Origin: Datnioides undecimradiatus
Taxonomy: Eukaryota > Chordata > Actinopteri > Lobotiformes > Datnioididae
Direction: 5' to 3'
Length of the DNA stretch: 64,000 nt
NCBI GenBank assembly: GCA_008933995.1
Contig: WARS01000015.1
Span: forward strand, 6,446,861 to 6,510,860
A model generated the notes under the pieces. It was not told the DNA's origin. It made no database searches and saw nothing but the letters and a program-made list of their open reading frames with translations. The position numbers and the translations under genes are program-made. Positions 1 through 12,973 of this stretch are shown in pieces (position 1 is the first letter of the stretch; every line of letters starts with the position of its first letter).

Positions 1-2212
1 TATGGTTCACTTGGGGGCCCGAGTGACGTATACACCAGCGACAAATCATTGCCGCAATCACAGACAAATAACACCTCAGAGGCCATTGGTTAGATTGCTG
101 CGGTGAGCACACACCCCGGGCTTGCTTCATTCTGTAAATGACATTAGCCTGTGGCTTGTCATTTCCTGACCTGGGTTGTATGAAAGTAACTGCAGTAAAA
201 ATATCACCCAACATCTCTGATTTTCTTGGCAAATGAGTCAGGACTTTGGGCAGCTGTGAGGGATTGGAACTTTTCAATTATTACTATTACTATAACTATT
301 ATTTATTTTTCTTTCCTTCAATCCTCATATCATTGGTGCAGACTTAGTTTTATCTGAGTCTTAAATCAAGCAATCCACACTTCTTTTCTTCATCGTTCAA
401 TCTACAGCTATAGCTCTTTCATGGATTTACTTCATATCGTATCCAGACGATAAATTGAAGTCTAACCACAGTAAGTGACATGTTACTAATGTGACAGTTC
501 TCAACTAAAAGTTGTTTTTAAGTGATATTAAAGTGCTCCAGGTCCCAGTGAATGCAAAATAAACTGTATACGACTCATAAAAACAGTTTGTTTGTGGTGC
601 TTTTAGTATTCTGGCAAGCATTTATCTCTAGCACCACTCATGACAATAAAATTGTCAGCAATAGTTAAACTGTTGATGAAGAGACTTGTGAAAGTTTGGT
701 TATTGCTAAGCTTGAAGTGAAATTTAATAAATCATGTAGTGGAGTTTTTCTTTGGAAAAGAATATGATGGAGATAAACCAAATTGCACCATTGAAGGATA
801 CATATAAACAGTTTTAAAGCTGCCTTTGCCAAGTGTAAATCTTACATTTTAGACCCAGCAGCAGGGCTGTAAACAGAGGAAGTCTTGAGGCCACAGCTCT
901 CTATTGCAGCCGTCTCAGGCATGAACCGCTTTGATTGGGATCAGTGTGGGTGAATTTGTCTTTACTAATCAAGAGCTGTAAATGTAATGTCATGACAAAA
1001 TGAGGCTCTAAGTGTCCTCATAATCAAACATTAGAAAGTTTCATTTCATCCCCCCAAAACATCCTTTGTCTTTTATCAATAGAAAACATATTTCAGGTGT
1101 CTTTTAAAAAGACCAGTCCATTTTTCAATACAATGATCAGCAGAGTAATTGATGAAAGTTATTTCAGTAGCATGAAAAGACATGCTAATTTCATACTTAC
1201 AGTCAGCCAGCACTGAGTGCATAAGGCGGTGGTTAATTTTTGTGTGATAAATAACATTTTTTCTGTTAAATTTACTCAGCAGATAAAGTGCCTCGTGCCT
1301 CTAAAGTTTAGAATTTAGCACCATTGCCCAATGAGAGTGGAGCAGCACTCACTGTCCAGCAGAGTGGAGCTCGATAGCCCTAAGTTACTATAACACCTCT
1401 GCGAAGGTTGGGTTAGGGCTAGTCACTGCAGTGAATTTTACTGACCGAACAGAAGTTGCCTGGGGCAGCTTTACGTAGAGGACTATTTACACTGAATCAG
1501 AAGAATAACTCAAGCTTTGGAACTCCAGTAGAAAAAAATACATTTTGCTAAGAAAAGTATACTTTAGTTTCTAATCCTCAGTGAAAAAACTGACTTTTAG
1601 CTTCACTTGTTCCGGTTTTGAGGCCCCCATAGAGCAAGGAAGATATTGATTTGTGGACTGGCATTTTCAGTTTGTTTTCTCCCTCTCTTTCTCTCTCTCT
1701 GTCTCTCTCTGTCTGTCTGCCTGTCAGTCTCTTCTTATTGATTAATTTAATGTATTGAGCAGTCCAAATCAAGATTTCCATTTTCAGGCCATGGGAAGGA
1801 CAAAAATGACAGCAAAAGCAGTGTGATAAAAGCAACACAACTAACAATTTCAACAATTTCTTTGCGATCAGTCAATTCAAAGACTCTCAAAATTTTTCTA
1901 GATTTCAGATTTAAAACAACCGAGAATTCATTTTGAGAAGGCTGTGGCTTATTTTCAGGCTCTTTGTAGTCCCATCATACCATGAGCTACATGCATAATC
2001 AAAATAAGGTGTGATCAAGGCTCTGGTGGGCTGCTGGAGAAGCCAAAAGCTAAAAAGCAAGTCGTTTGATTCACCATCTCTCCCTCTCCTCCATAAATAC
2101 ACATTCATTCACACAGTGAGCTCAAGTTAAGCTGGAGGCTGTGACACTTTCAGTTTCCAATCCATGGAAATCACTATTCATGGGGGAAAATAATGCATTT
2201 TTTTCCAATGGT

Positions 2213-2213
<1 letters not shown>

Positions 2214-2253
<40 letters not shown>
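2214..2253. repeat. (GT)n microsatellite
   Basis: About 20 uninterrupted GT units in the grid2 intron. Confidence 0.97.
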
Positions 2254-2254
<1 letters not shown>

Positions 2255-2439
2255 CACATGTGTGTATTAGTGTTTCTACAACACTGACATTGTTCCAGAT
2301 GACAAAAAAATATTGATTTAATGTCAAGCGTCAATCTACTATTGCTCTCCTTCCCTCTCTGTCTTTGTCTGAGCTCTCTCCCTCAAAAGCTGTCACTCTT
2401 CTACCAATCTATCACCGTAAAACTCAGCCCACACACTTA

Positions 2440-2705
2440 GTGCATTCATTAAATCTTTATTAATCACAATTAATGATGGGGATGTGGCTCTCTCTCTCCA
2501 TGTCTCCTTCTTTGTCTCTTTCTCACTTTCTCGATGTGTTAATGATGGTTAATGACTGTTTGACTTGTGTGTGTTGTTTATCATAGTTCAGCTTGATAAT
2601 CTGTTCCAGTTCACCCACACACTGCGGCTTAATGATGCTTAATTGAAAACTTTGTTGACAAAGTGTATGACATTGAACCCTGAGAGCACTAATTGGAATA
2701 ATTAA
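2440..2705. promoter_or_regulatory. TAAT-rich candidate homeodomain enhancer
   Basis: Dense TAAT/ATTA sites, with the exact nonamer TTAATGATG at 2470-2478, 2539-2547 and 2629-2637, and further TAATTG and AATTAAG motifs. Inside the grid2 intron; no coding potential. Confidence 0.4.
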
Positions 2706-2804
2706 GCTTTGCAAACTTTACTTGAGGGACCAAAGACAGAGTGGTAAGTGACCTCCTTTACCCCATTCCTTGAGCTGCAATACAGTGACATGCTGTTAAT
2801 TGAC

Positions 2805-2960
2805 AGGGCAAGATGGTGGCTCAGTGATTAGCATTAAGTGCTTCGCTGGTCTTGTCTTTGAACATTGGCTCTTCTTGTTTCCTCGTGGCATGGTCCCACT
2901 ATGTTTGTTTCTGTGCATGCTGGGTAATGCACCCAGCAGGTCCTCATGCGTGAACATGTG
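2805..2960 (+). mobile_element. probable degenerate tRNA-like SINE-type repeat
   Basis: The start GATGGTGGCTCAGTGATTAGCATTAAGTGCTTCGC resembles the common fish repeat head with ...GGTGGCTCAGTGGTTAGCAC..., which carries an A-box-like sequence. The rest is too decayed to assign. Confidence 0.35.
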
Positions 2961-5399
2961 GACGTGGGCCCTGCTTCTATCTGAGATAGCTTTCACTGCA
3001 TTCGTGAGTTTCTTCTCTTACCAAAGTGTGGTTGCCATACAATAAACTCTTTGGCCCAGTCAAGCATTATGCGATACAGTCCAGTGCTTGGATTTGCCAT
3101 TGGATTGTCACTTGGCTTCACTGTGCTGGATGGTGCATGGGTCATGGATTTGCCATGGCTTCTGTCTGTGCACTAATTTCTCCATTAAAGAAAAACAATG
3201 CCAGGCACCAATGTTAGTAGCAGGATAAAAATTATGGCTTGTTTCCTTTTCACTGAGGCGGAGTTGGACAGCCCCAATTTGGAAGCTTGTGGATTGTTTG
3301 TAGTTTGTAACCATTCATCATGGCGCTGACATGTTGACTATAGCCCATCAAAGCTCTCAAAACCCTCAAGTCGGCATTGCAGATCTTGTACTTGGAAAAA
3401 AATCAACATGTTTGAGATTATCAGGATGTCTGAGACTGTTCATCAGTATGTTCTCCGATCTGTTAGATGTGTCTGGGACAGCTAAAATCCCTACTGCTCT
3501 CTTTAAATGTGCACCCAGCTTTAGAAATCCAGCAAACTTCCTCAAGATCCAACCAGGATGTATGTGAGATAGAGGCCATCAACTTATCTAAAATGAGCCT
3601 GTGAATATACCCTGACTATGACTAGGAAGGTCACTGGTGAGACTTCTGTGGTCCACTCTTTTCATATTTGGAACCCACTCAAAAGGAAACTCGAATATGC
3701 ACCACCAGTGGTGAGGTAATATTTCTTCTGCCTGAGAGAACTCCAGCCGTCTGCGGTTGAATAAACAGACTTTTTAGACGTAGGGGTATTGATGTGTGGC
3801 TGTGGGTCAGTGTGCTTCAGTCCCAGCTTCTCTCAGTTTTATTATTTTCATTTTGTTTATTTCTTTTTTTGTTACTGAAACACATGGAGAGAATAATCAG
3901 GAGCAGGTGCGCTTCACCGACTGGTTCGATGCTGCTGAGTCTCTCTGCTCTCTTCACTGCCCTGCTTGCAAAAGTGGTAAACAGATTTGGTCAAATAAAC
4001 TGAGTGACTGCTGCAGAGGTCAGTTTGTAGCCAATCATGTACCTCTTTGTGATCCATTTTTTGACAGGTTTGGCTTGTGTCTGCAAGGCAGGTCACGTAG
4101 CAAAACGCAACAGGATGTAATAATCATAATCTGATGCTTCATTGATTTCCCCCTGGTCTCTCCGGGTAGGTCAAGCATCAGGTTCAGCGGACCTTCAGCT
4201 CGTGGTGATTCAGCATCTAAGGATCCTGCAGTGGGTTGTTTGCTGACATGGGCTCTTGATCTCAGCTCTATAGTGTGAAGCCGGGCCTCTCTAATCACTA
4301 TGTCACTCTCACCTACGCAGAGTAATTGAAATACCTGCAGCTGCACAAGATTTCAACAAAATACTTGTTTTAGTGCACATATTTACAGATCACGTATTTT
4401 CAGAGACATGAGAGCAACATCTTGGACTAATCTGACTCTGAATTTATCAGAACTACAGTGAAACTACTTTGAGACACTTTTTTTGACTTCATAATATGAA
4501 CATTATTCTCAATCATGTTTTCCAGCGGGGCTAACACCAGTGAGGCAGCCAGAGACCGCTGATGTTGCCAGCTTTGTGTTAAGCTAGTAACTGAGCTGTC
4601 AACCCAGTGTTCTTCTCATTTAAGGAGCTGACAGCCAGCAGTCGTCTCAGAGCAACAAACTCATTTTAACATAACACCTCTGTCTCTCACCCCCCCCACC
4701 CCCCACCCCCACCCCCAGCTCCAGCCCTACTCTTCTCATTTCATTTGACACTCTTTTTCTGTTCACTCATCTCATCCTTTTGTCTTTTCTCCTCTCTTTA
4801 CTCCTTCCCTGCACAACTCTCTACACTGTCTCTCCTACTTTGTAACCTGCAGTTTCCTTTCCCACATTGTATTATGATGTTGTCAGCCATCCATCCAGGC
4901 TGAACACACTGCCATTTTTTTGGCTCCCCTCACATTTTCTCACTCAATTTTCCATCTTCCCCTACTCTCTGCCTCGCTCACATCCCTTCTCTATCTGCCT
5001 TCACGTTCTCTCTCCACCTCTCACCTCACCACAACTTCCACCTTTTGCTGTCTCCAACTTAAAAATGTGTGTGCTACGGAGCTGACAGGAGAAGAATATT
5101 CAAATAAAAGTGCAAGACTCTTATAGGCGTTCGTCAGGCGGCAGTGTGCTCCATGATCACGCACTACGCTTGAACGCCTCTCCCTGATACAGTTAAGAGG
5201 TCTATCTAGCCAGTTATGAAATTCACTGAACTGTTTCATATTATGCTTGATCATCTAACCCACACTGCTCTGCATTTTAACTGGCTACAGCTGCAGTAAA
5301 ACCTGCTACTGGGGAAAAGCAGCATGGGACATAAGCTGCATTTATAGGGGCCTTATGGATGGGCCTGGGGAAGACTGCAGAATCAACACAATATATGGA

Positions 5400-5760
5400 G
5401 TTACAGTGCATTTAAAGGGGCAATAAGTGCGATTTTTACTGCCCCATAGCAGAAAATAGCCATAATATATCTAGAGGGGGCTGAGAGCTGAGTTGATCAA
5501 TACCAATGACTCAACGATCAGTTTGCCAGGTGCTGAGATAACAGGCTTTCAAAACTCACTTTGTAGCCCATAGTCTCAGTTTGGAACAGCCCTGCCATCC
5601 ATTTGACTTAGAAAGACACTCCCTATACTCCAGCAGTGGTGCAGCAACACAGTGGGAAATCTCTTAACAGTCCATTTTCACTCCAGTAGGGATATCATTT
5701 ATATCATTAGGGGCTGCTCATTAAAACTGTTACAAATAGACGTTCCTGTCAAATGGAGTC
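5400..5760. mobile_element. probable dispersed non-autonomous repeat
   Basis: Starts TTAAAGGGGCAATAAGTGCG and contains phrases (GATAACAGGCTTTCAAAACT, CCTATACTCCAGCAGTGGTG) that I associate with a high-copy percomorph repeat. No coding capacity, no clear terminal repeats seen. Assignment is from memory. Confidence 0.35.
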
Positions 5761-5984
5761 AAATGAACTCATAAAGGCCCACTCTCTAGGTAATAAGGGA
5801 ACATATGTCTCTGTTTTACATATTTAAACATGAAACACTTTGTTTGGAATAACACAGATTGAAAGTCCATAAAAAAAACTTTGATAAACCAGACACATGA
5901 ATATGCCTTGATGTTTTTCCTTGATCACAAAAGGCTGCCTCCTGTTCTCTCTGAGTCTGCGTGTCTGTGCTCACATATGTTTGC

Positions 5985-6240
5985 ACTTCTATACTTGTGA
6001 GGACCCACAGTGGTTTCCCAACTCCTAACCATGTTAACCAGCGCTATATACCAAATTTAGGCCTTTACCTGAACCTCAACCAAAACCAAACTCTATTATT
6101 AATAACAAAAAAAAACCAAGTTTATCTAATTAACAGCCATTTTGAAAAAGGTGAGGAACAAAATGTCCAAATTTTACAATGATGGCCTCATTCTGAGGGT
6201 CTTAAACTCAAACATACTCATACAGGAGCACACAAGTGTG
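5985..6240. mobile_element. probable dispersed repeat (ACTTGTGAGGACC type)
   Basis: Begins ACTTGTGAGGACCCACAG and has a CTAACC/CCAAACC-rich centre, like a repeat common in teleost genomes. It is degraded, with no open frame of interest. Confidence 0.35.
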
Positions 6241-6537
6241 TTTTTCCATATGAAAAGAGACGGGCAGCAAATGAAGGAGCACTATTTGTTTCTGTCCGCG
6301 TCTCCTCTGGCTCTCCATTATGTGAACAGTCATGATTTCTGGCTTATGTGCAAGTATAACTACATTGATGCCCCCCCCCCCCGAGCATCTTTCACATTTT
6401 TCTCCATTTCTTCAAGGCTTCTGTCCCTTGCTTCTTTATCCAAATCACTATGGTCTATGGTGTTTTCCTTTTTCTTTTTTTGGACAGAGTCAACTAATAA
6501 CGTGTGATCATCCCACCATCAAGGCTGCTGCCATCGA

Positions 6538-6551
6538 GTTGCCATGGCAAC
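6538..6551. promoter_or_regulatory. perfect palindromic RFX X-box in grid2 intron
   Basis: GTTGCCATGGCAAC is a fully symmetric 14-bp X-box, the site bound by RFX factors that drive ciliary and neuronal genes. It lies in a unique block (about 6500-6740). Binding is predicted from sequence only. Confidence 0.55.
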
Positions 6552-8439
6552 ACCTAGTCCACGCAGTTACGGCCACTGCGGAGAAAACAGGGAGACAGAG
6601 ACACAAGCGCACACACACATGCAAACACACGCAGAGGCACACAACAGTTGCCCTGCACCACACGGGCAACCCTCGCTCATTTGCTTTAACAGCCAGTGGG
6701 AGTTTTAAAGTCATTATAGATCTCCCCAGTCAAAGTCAACGATCTTAAAGCAAGGTGATAACTCATTACACACACACAGTGTTAATGCATCTTACAGCAT
6801 ACCAGCTGTTTAGTAGACACACTCACAGACGCAGGAAGATGCATGTATGCATGCACCATACCCATAGATGCTTATCATATAACAATATGCTGTTACAAAG
6901 ACAAAGACGTGCATAGACATACGCACAAAGGACAGCTGTTTCACACTAAAAAGGGCCATAATAGCCAGATAGACACACAAATTACACATGTTCAGTAATT
7001 ACATTTCACCTGTCGCAATCACTCCCATCATGCATGTAGCTGACACTGACATTGAAACCCTCCCATGTACTGTACACTTCACTCGACAGTGATGCATTTA
7101 ATTAGATGTTAACGTGCAGCTGACATTAATATAGCATTGCCTCTATTATATAATGCAGGACAGAACACTAAATACCTTCACGGCGCAACCTCAGACTGCA
7201 CTGATATATAGTCGATGCTATTTTTAGTGATTAAAGTGATCTATTCCCTGCTACCTCAGGCAGCAGTGTGTTGACTGATGATGCCTTGAGCGCAAAAAAA
7301 CACACACACTAACAGCCCCTGAAGGAAGAAACAAACTAAGAGACACATCTAAGTGTGCACTCCCTCAGTTCAGTATCCTCCATATTCAGACTGAAATTAA
7401 AGCAAGAAAAGTTTTGTACAACTGTGCGGGGAAAAGCACACTGCTGTGAGAAAATAAATTAGTTGTCATATTTCTTCTCCTGTGCTTTTTCATGAGCTCC
7501 ATCAAACTGTGTGTAATGTTGTGGATCTTTCATGAGGACATAAAGACCATGAGACACACATACACGCACATACGCACTTTAATTAGCTACTCCTAGCTCT
7601 CATTATGTCAGTTTGTCATTGTTTAAACAGCACACTGCAGAACTGTAGTGTATTTTGGGTGTGTGAATAGGCCTTTACGCTCCTGTGTTGCTATGTGTTT
7701 GTGGCAGGTATGTGTGCACACAGGCAAATTTGGGTGCCTTTGTGTGTTTTTCGAGGGAAGATGTATTTCTTTTGGTGAGACAGCGGCAGACAAATTAGAG
7801 ATCTGGAGAAATGGTGTGCTGCAGGAAACCTTTGACTCAACCCATGTTTTTGTCAGGCAGCACACAGTGGCCTTTTATCCTGCCTGTCAGCCATGGGATA
7901 GAGATTGACGGAGAACAGAGGTTACCGCTTTTGTGTGTTTTAAATACGATCATCACTTTTCTGACAAAGTATAAACATGTGTTGCCCTAGTAGCTGCCAT
8001 GAGTTCTTGCCTCTTTTTTTGGTGATTTTATATGTGTGGACAGTGACACAATCTATAAGTGACCGAACTCTGGACTGACACATAAAGCAATTACTCACTC
8101 AAGCTTATATTGTACATCTGAGTCAGTGTGTCTAGATTGCAGTCGTTTAAAATGGTCCTATAGTGTAGAATGTAAACATCTTTGTCTTCACCATCTGTCC
8201 AAAATCAGGCAGCGTCTCATATTTTCTTGTAAGGAAAAAAACACGACAGCAAATTTACATTATGTTACCAGCACTTTCATTATTTCTATCCTCTTTCCTG
8301 CAAGTATTCTACTTTCACAAAGACATGTCAGTGTATTTTTTCTAATCTGTCTGTGTGCAAGATAAAGGCAGCATAACCCCAATGAGATCAATGTAAGGTA
8401 AATGTGGCTACTACCATTTTATGTGCGTGTCTGTTCTTG

Positions 8440-8545
8440 TGAGTGTGTGTCAGCGTTAGGGTTTGATTCAAGGGCCTATCGGGAAAGCAGCTTTTGCATA
8501 ACTCTGATAGGCCAATTAGTGCAGAATGATAGATGATGAGCTCCA
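8440..8545. promoter_or_regulatory. candidate conserved element with short stem
   Basis: GGCCTATC (8473-8480) and GATAGGCC (8506-8513) are exact reverse complements around a 25-bp centre containing CAGCTTTTGCATAA; CAATTAGTG follows. Unique sequence between short GT-rich and GA-rich runs. Confidence 0.3.
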
Positions 8546-10520
8546 TGGGCAGGCAGGGTCGTAATAGAGAGGAGAGAGAAAGCACTCTGTCCTGAATCTC
8601 AACTCTGTTCAGCTCTGTCCTCCCTCAAAGTTACACACAGCTTAGTTGCATCCTCATAATTCCTCTGATTAAAGTCTCTTTTTGAAATGTTTGTTTTTGA
8701 GTTTTGATCTGTTTGATCTTTGATCACGTTGGAAAGGAAACCTTTTAGTTGTTCTTTGTTGTTTTGTTTGGCATCCTTTTGATACTTTGGAATAAGAAAG
8801 GGAAAACGATGGCATTCAGTGAGTCTTTGAATTAACATTTGATAATCAAACTGAAAATTGATCTTTAGTTTAGTGTAGACACAGCCAGTAACCTCAACAT
8901 GCAGCAAGATCTTATTTAAAAACATGTGAGGTGTCCTACAGGGTATTTAATAGTTTAGGTGGCATAGTTTTTCTTTTTCCTAAGCACTTGTGTATTGATT
9001 TTGAAAAGCAGCAAAGATATGCAGCAGAACCAAAGAGTGCAAAAATAGGATTAAAAAAAACATTAATGGTGATCAAAATAGAAGTTAGAGTTACTTTAGA
9101 AGGTATTAACATGACACTATAATGCAGTTGGTCTTTTAGACCAGTGCTGCACAAAGTGAGCTTCAGTTTGACTCTCCTTATGTTTTAAAAATTAGAGAAT
9201 TTAACCAATGAAAATATAAACTGCTGTCAAAGCTATAGCTTTTTAAATATGGAACATCCCTAATTATTAATTATCTTTTTAAATCTGAGCACAGCAGGCA
9301 ACACTCAGTCAGTTACAGGATCTTTTCACAGGACTTTTTCATTTTGCATCTTAACAATATATACAATGGACACCTGTTGCCCCCATTAAGTTTCAGTTTT
9401 GACCCTCGGCAATGAAAAAGTTTGGTTGGATCATTAACAACAGTTTTCTAGTCAGCAGTGTGGATGGACAGATTGCATGGGTTTATACCTTTCTGCCACT
9501 CTAACTGGCCCAACCACTCCAAATAGCACACTTAGAGGGACAGCGGGAACCTCACTCTTAAATGCAAGAGCAAAAAAAGAAAACAAATGTTTCTAACCAA
9601 TGATCTAACCAATGAACAGAGCGGTGAAGTGTCTTTGAATCGTTTTTTGTGATCTAGTGCGGGAGAAGTGCAATCTATGTACTACTTTAAATTGTATCAA
9701 AGTATGTCAAGAATTTATAGAACTAGTGTGAATATTTTTGATCCAGGTTTCCCAAAACTTCTCTGTAATTTCAGAACCCGGCTCATTCTGACAGTCACCC
9801 CTAAATGAATTTGACGATGGGCTATTTAAAATTGTATGATATTGTAAAAATGAGACACAGCGCCTTTGTGAAGTTGGGAGCTGAAATGTCGGCTGCAGTT
9901 GCTGAAAAGAAGAGAAGAGATCATTAATATAGAAATCTCTCAGAGGGAAGAAACCCTCTTCCCTCCAAGTTATGAAGACAAGGTCTTCCAAACCTCTTCT
10001 AGACATATGATTGGAGCATGGCAGCACTATTTCTCTCTGCAACAAAAGAAATGTTAATTACCTTCTCCATTGTTTATTTGTTTTCCCTCAAAGGTCAACG
10101 GTAAACATCTTTTGTAGAATTTTGTCACCAAGGCATTTGCCGTCTCGGGTAATTGTGTTCGCAGGTGTTAAAGTAGATGAAACAAGAAAATGCCACTGCT
10201 TATTGCCACTCCTTAAGTGCTACACGAAGACCTGTGTGACATGACATTTGTGACACATAAGACGAGTCAAGTCATGAGCCGGGATAACAGATGGCACCTC
10301 CAAACATAAAGCATGCATCTCCCTTCGACAGACATGAAAAGACATCAAGTCAGACAAGAAATCTTCAGAAGTTGGCTGAATTCCAACCTAGAAATCATGA
10401 AATATTTTGACAAAACATTGCCTGCCTTCTTTGATAGGTGGGATCGCTCTTATTCCATCTCATTAGCCTGTGTGTAATCCGTCTTCCTCTGAAGCTGTCT
10501 GCCAGACTGCAGGCTCTTCG

Positions 10521-10521
<1 letters not shown>

Positions 10522-10567
<46 letters not shown>
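10522..10567. repeat. (GT)n microsatellite
   Basis: About 23 uninterrupted GT units in the grid2 intron. Confidence 0.97.
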
Positions 10568-10569
<2 letters not shown>

Positions 10570-11262
10570 GCATCTGTTGTCAAAGTGACAGATAAAAAGG
10601 TCAGTACTGTATGAAAGGCACATCACTTCTGTGGTAAAAAAAAAAGCTTGTTTTAACTTTCATAAACAGTGATTTTTCTGTGATACTGTCACCAGATAAG
10701 AATAAGTCGGTAAGGACGCTGTTTAAATTTAGATTAAACACAGGGGCTGTTCAAAAGCCCCATTTTAGCCAATTCAACATGTATATCAACAGTGTGCCCT
10801 GCATGCAACAGTCGAGTGTTTGTGAACTATTGCTCCTCCAGCAATCAACAATCTAGCATTCAGACACAAATCCTGTATAATACAGTACAATATTGCAGTC
10901 CAAAAATAACTTTCTGACATGTTTGAAAGAAAATGGAGCAGGGCCCACTGCACTACTAAAACAGAACAGATGCCGGATTGATGTGAGATCAGGGATTTCT
11001 ACACTGGCTGATTCTTCTTCATGCCAGTTGAGTAACAACCAGGACATACAACTGGGCCAGTGCTGCCACTGTAATACAACTGATGAACACTGTTGCAGAT
11101 ATGCTTGATTTCATTTGTTTTGAGTCAATATTGCAAATCATCTACACAAAGTCGTAATCTAGGCCTTAATCTGTGCTGATCTGAGCCAAACAATCCCACA
11201 ATCAAGCTGGCAGTTGGTGGACATGATCTCTTATTAGAAGGACTGGTGGTGGATTTGCAAGG

Positions 11263-11311
11263 CTCTTCTCTTCTCTTCTCTTCTCTTCTCTTCTCTTCTC
11301 TTCTCTTCTCC
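11263..11311. repeat. (CTCTT)n pentanucleotide repeat
   Basis: About ten perfect CTCTT units, then a diverged CTCCTCTCC end. Confidence 0.95.
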
Positions 11312-11949
11312 TCTCCTGTTCTATCAATTACAAACACAACCGACATTTTAACCATGTACTTCCCCAGTTTCCCAGAAAGTGACGAGAGTCTTCCCTGAGA
11401 GTAGTCCACAAAAGTGATGTGGTTATAGGGCGACGTGCTGGGTCTGTTTTGCTGATTTACATTGAAATGAGCCATGTTTTTCTGGCTATTGTGGGTGAAA
11501 TTAATTATGTAAACTGTCTGCAGGGCTCATTTGCATTTCTTGATTGATTTCAGTTCATTTTGTGTATTCCATATGAGGAGAGATGAGAGATGGGCACTGT
11601 CATTCATGTCAGCATGTTGTCATTGAAATTGCAGGAGGCGTTTGCCCTGAGGAAGTTCTACAGATAATTGCAAACATCTGTCTCTATGTACATGTGTGTG
11701 GTTGCTTGGACATGCAATCAAGTTTGTGACTTTGGTTATTTATGAATGTGCATCTACTTGGTGTCAATCATTGTGGGGTCTTGCTTTTTCTATGAGGAAT
11801 TATTTGCATCTATTTTTTCTGTTTATATGTTTATGCCTGTGAGGCAGGTATATGTATAAACATGCACACCCACACATCCCCAGATTGCCTTTTTCCTCTT
11901 TGTCTCTTCCTTTTCCTGTGCACCTCTCTCCTCCATGCCAGATCGCCTG

Positions 11950-12071
11950 TTAAATATCCAGCTGAATGCTAACAGAGCCCCTGTACGGCTGTCTGTCTGT
12001 GTGTGTGCGCAGCTTCTCCTCCAAACCAAAACGAACGACCCAGTTAAATAATAAGCTGAAGGCTAACAGAG
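11950..12071. repeat. direct repeat of a 28-bp motif
   Basis: TTAAATA...AGCTGAA.GCTAACAGAG occurs at 11950-11977 and 12044-12071 with four differences in 28 bases. The copies are 94 bp apart in a unique block that continues to about 12200. Confidence 0.75.
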
Positions 12072-12732
12072 GGACCCCATCAACCTCTGAGCTGTATCCT
12101 CTCTGAAGCCATCAATCGCGGGACTAAAGCTAGGCTGCATAATGACATTGTGGCAGTGTACTCGCGCTGTGCTGCAAAACATATTAATGTTAGCCATAAT
12201 GAGTTTGACAGCCCAATATGGTTGTCAGGGATCAGGGAGGACTTTAACTGGCAAACACTGCCCTCAAATGGACTAGAGGGGTCATAGCAACTGCAGTAGA
12301 TGCTGCAGTGTTGTTAGGTTTTGTGCAATGGACTTGTGCAAATACCTTTTTATTCTCCGTGATCATTTTGAAGCATTTTGACTCTGTAATCATTGCAATG
12401 GCCCTCAGACACAGTCAGTCATCATACCTATAACTATGATCATTGTGGACAGTGTTTTCTGACTCTTCTGAATTTTGCTGGTTTAAAGCTCACTCATGCA
12501 TTTACCAAATACATAAAGTTAGATTCATAAATATATACCTGCCTTTTCATGTATTCTAGTTACTTTTTCTGTTCCTCTCCTTCGGTTTGCAGAAACTTGA
12601 AGTATAAGCATAAAAAAACAAATATTTGTTAACCTTCTGATTTCACGACACAGACTGGTTATTTTAACTGGCTGATATATAGCCTAACATGGCTCTGTGC
12701 TTACATGCTCATGTCTCCTGCCTATATCCTAG

Positions 12733-12973
12733 AATCTTGGAGCTCCAGCAGAACGGTGACATGGATATACTGAAGCTCAAGTGGTGGCCGAAGGACAGCC
12801 CCTGTGACCTCTACAGCTCAGTCCAGACACGACAACGTGGCAATGCCCTGGACATCCACAGCTTTGCCGGTGTTTTCTGTGTCCTAGCTGCTGGCGTGGT
12901 TCTCTCTTGTCTCATTGCCATGGTGGAGAGCTGGTGGTCACGAAGGAAGGGATCAAGGGTCCCCTCCAAGGAG
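12733..12973 (+). CDS. grid2: grid2 exon encoding end of ligand-binding S2 lobe and membrane segment M4
   Basis: Glutamate receptor delta-2, a postsynaptic ionotropic-receptor-family protein that binds D-serine/glycine and cerebellin-neurexin, best known at parallel fibre-Purkinje cell synapses. The translation runs [20 protein letters not shown]..., then a Cys-containing end of S2, then the hydrophobic M4 segment (about [20 protein letters not shown]), and ends in the basic juxtamembrane stretch [11 protein letters not shown]. It closely matches the human GRID2 region as I know it. The acceptor is ...atcctag before 12733; the first base completes a codon left in phase 2, expected Ala. The donor GTAAGG at 12974 follows a complete GAG codon, so the exon ends in phase 0. 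The earlier exons lie left of the window. Confidence 0.96.

Larger units (their letters stand above)
1..12732 (+). other. grid2: grid2 large intron (3' part)
   Basis: No exon was recognised in this stretch, which precedes the exon for the last membrane segment of grid2. Open frames here are short, overlap on both strands and lack coding-like codon use. It holds microsatellites, at least two probable decayed dispersed repeats, and compact ordered motif groups (about 2440-2705, 6538-6551, 8440-8545, 11950-12071) described separately. That it is intron is inferred: the exon at 12733 needs an upstream grid2 exon ending in phase 2, and none is visible here. Confidence 0.75.

Noticed and set aside
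3794..4134. Hydrophobic 60-110 codon frames considered as a missed grid2 membrane exon
   Set aside because: Sequence does not resemble M1-M3 of delta receptors and lacks matching splice sites.
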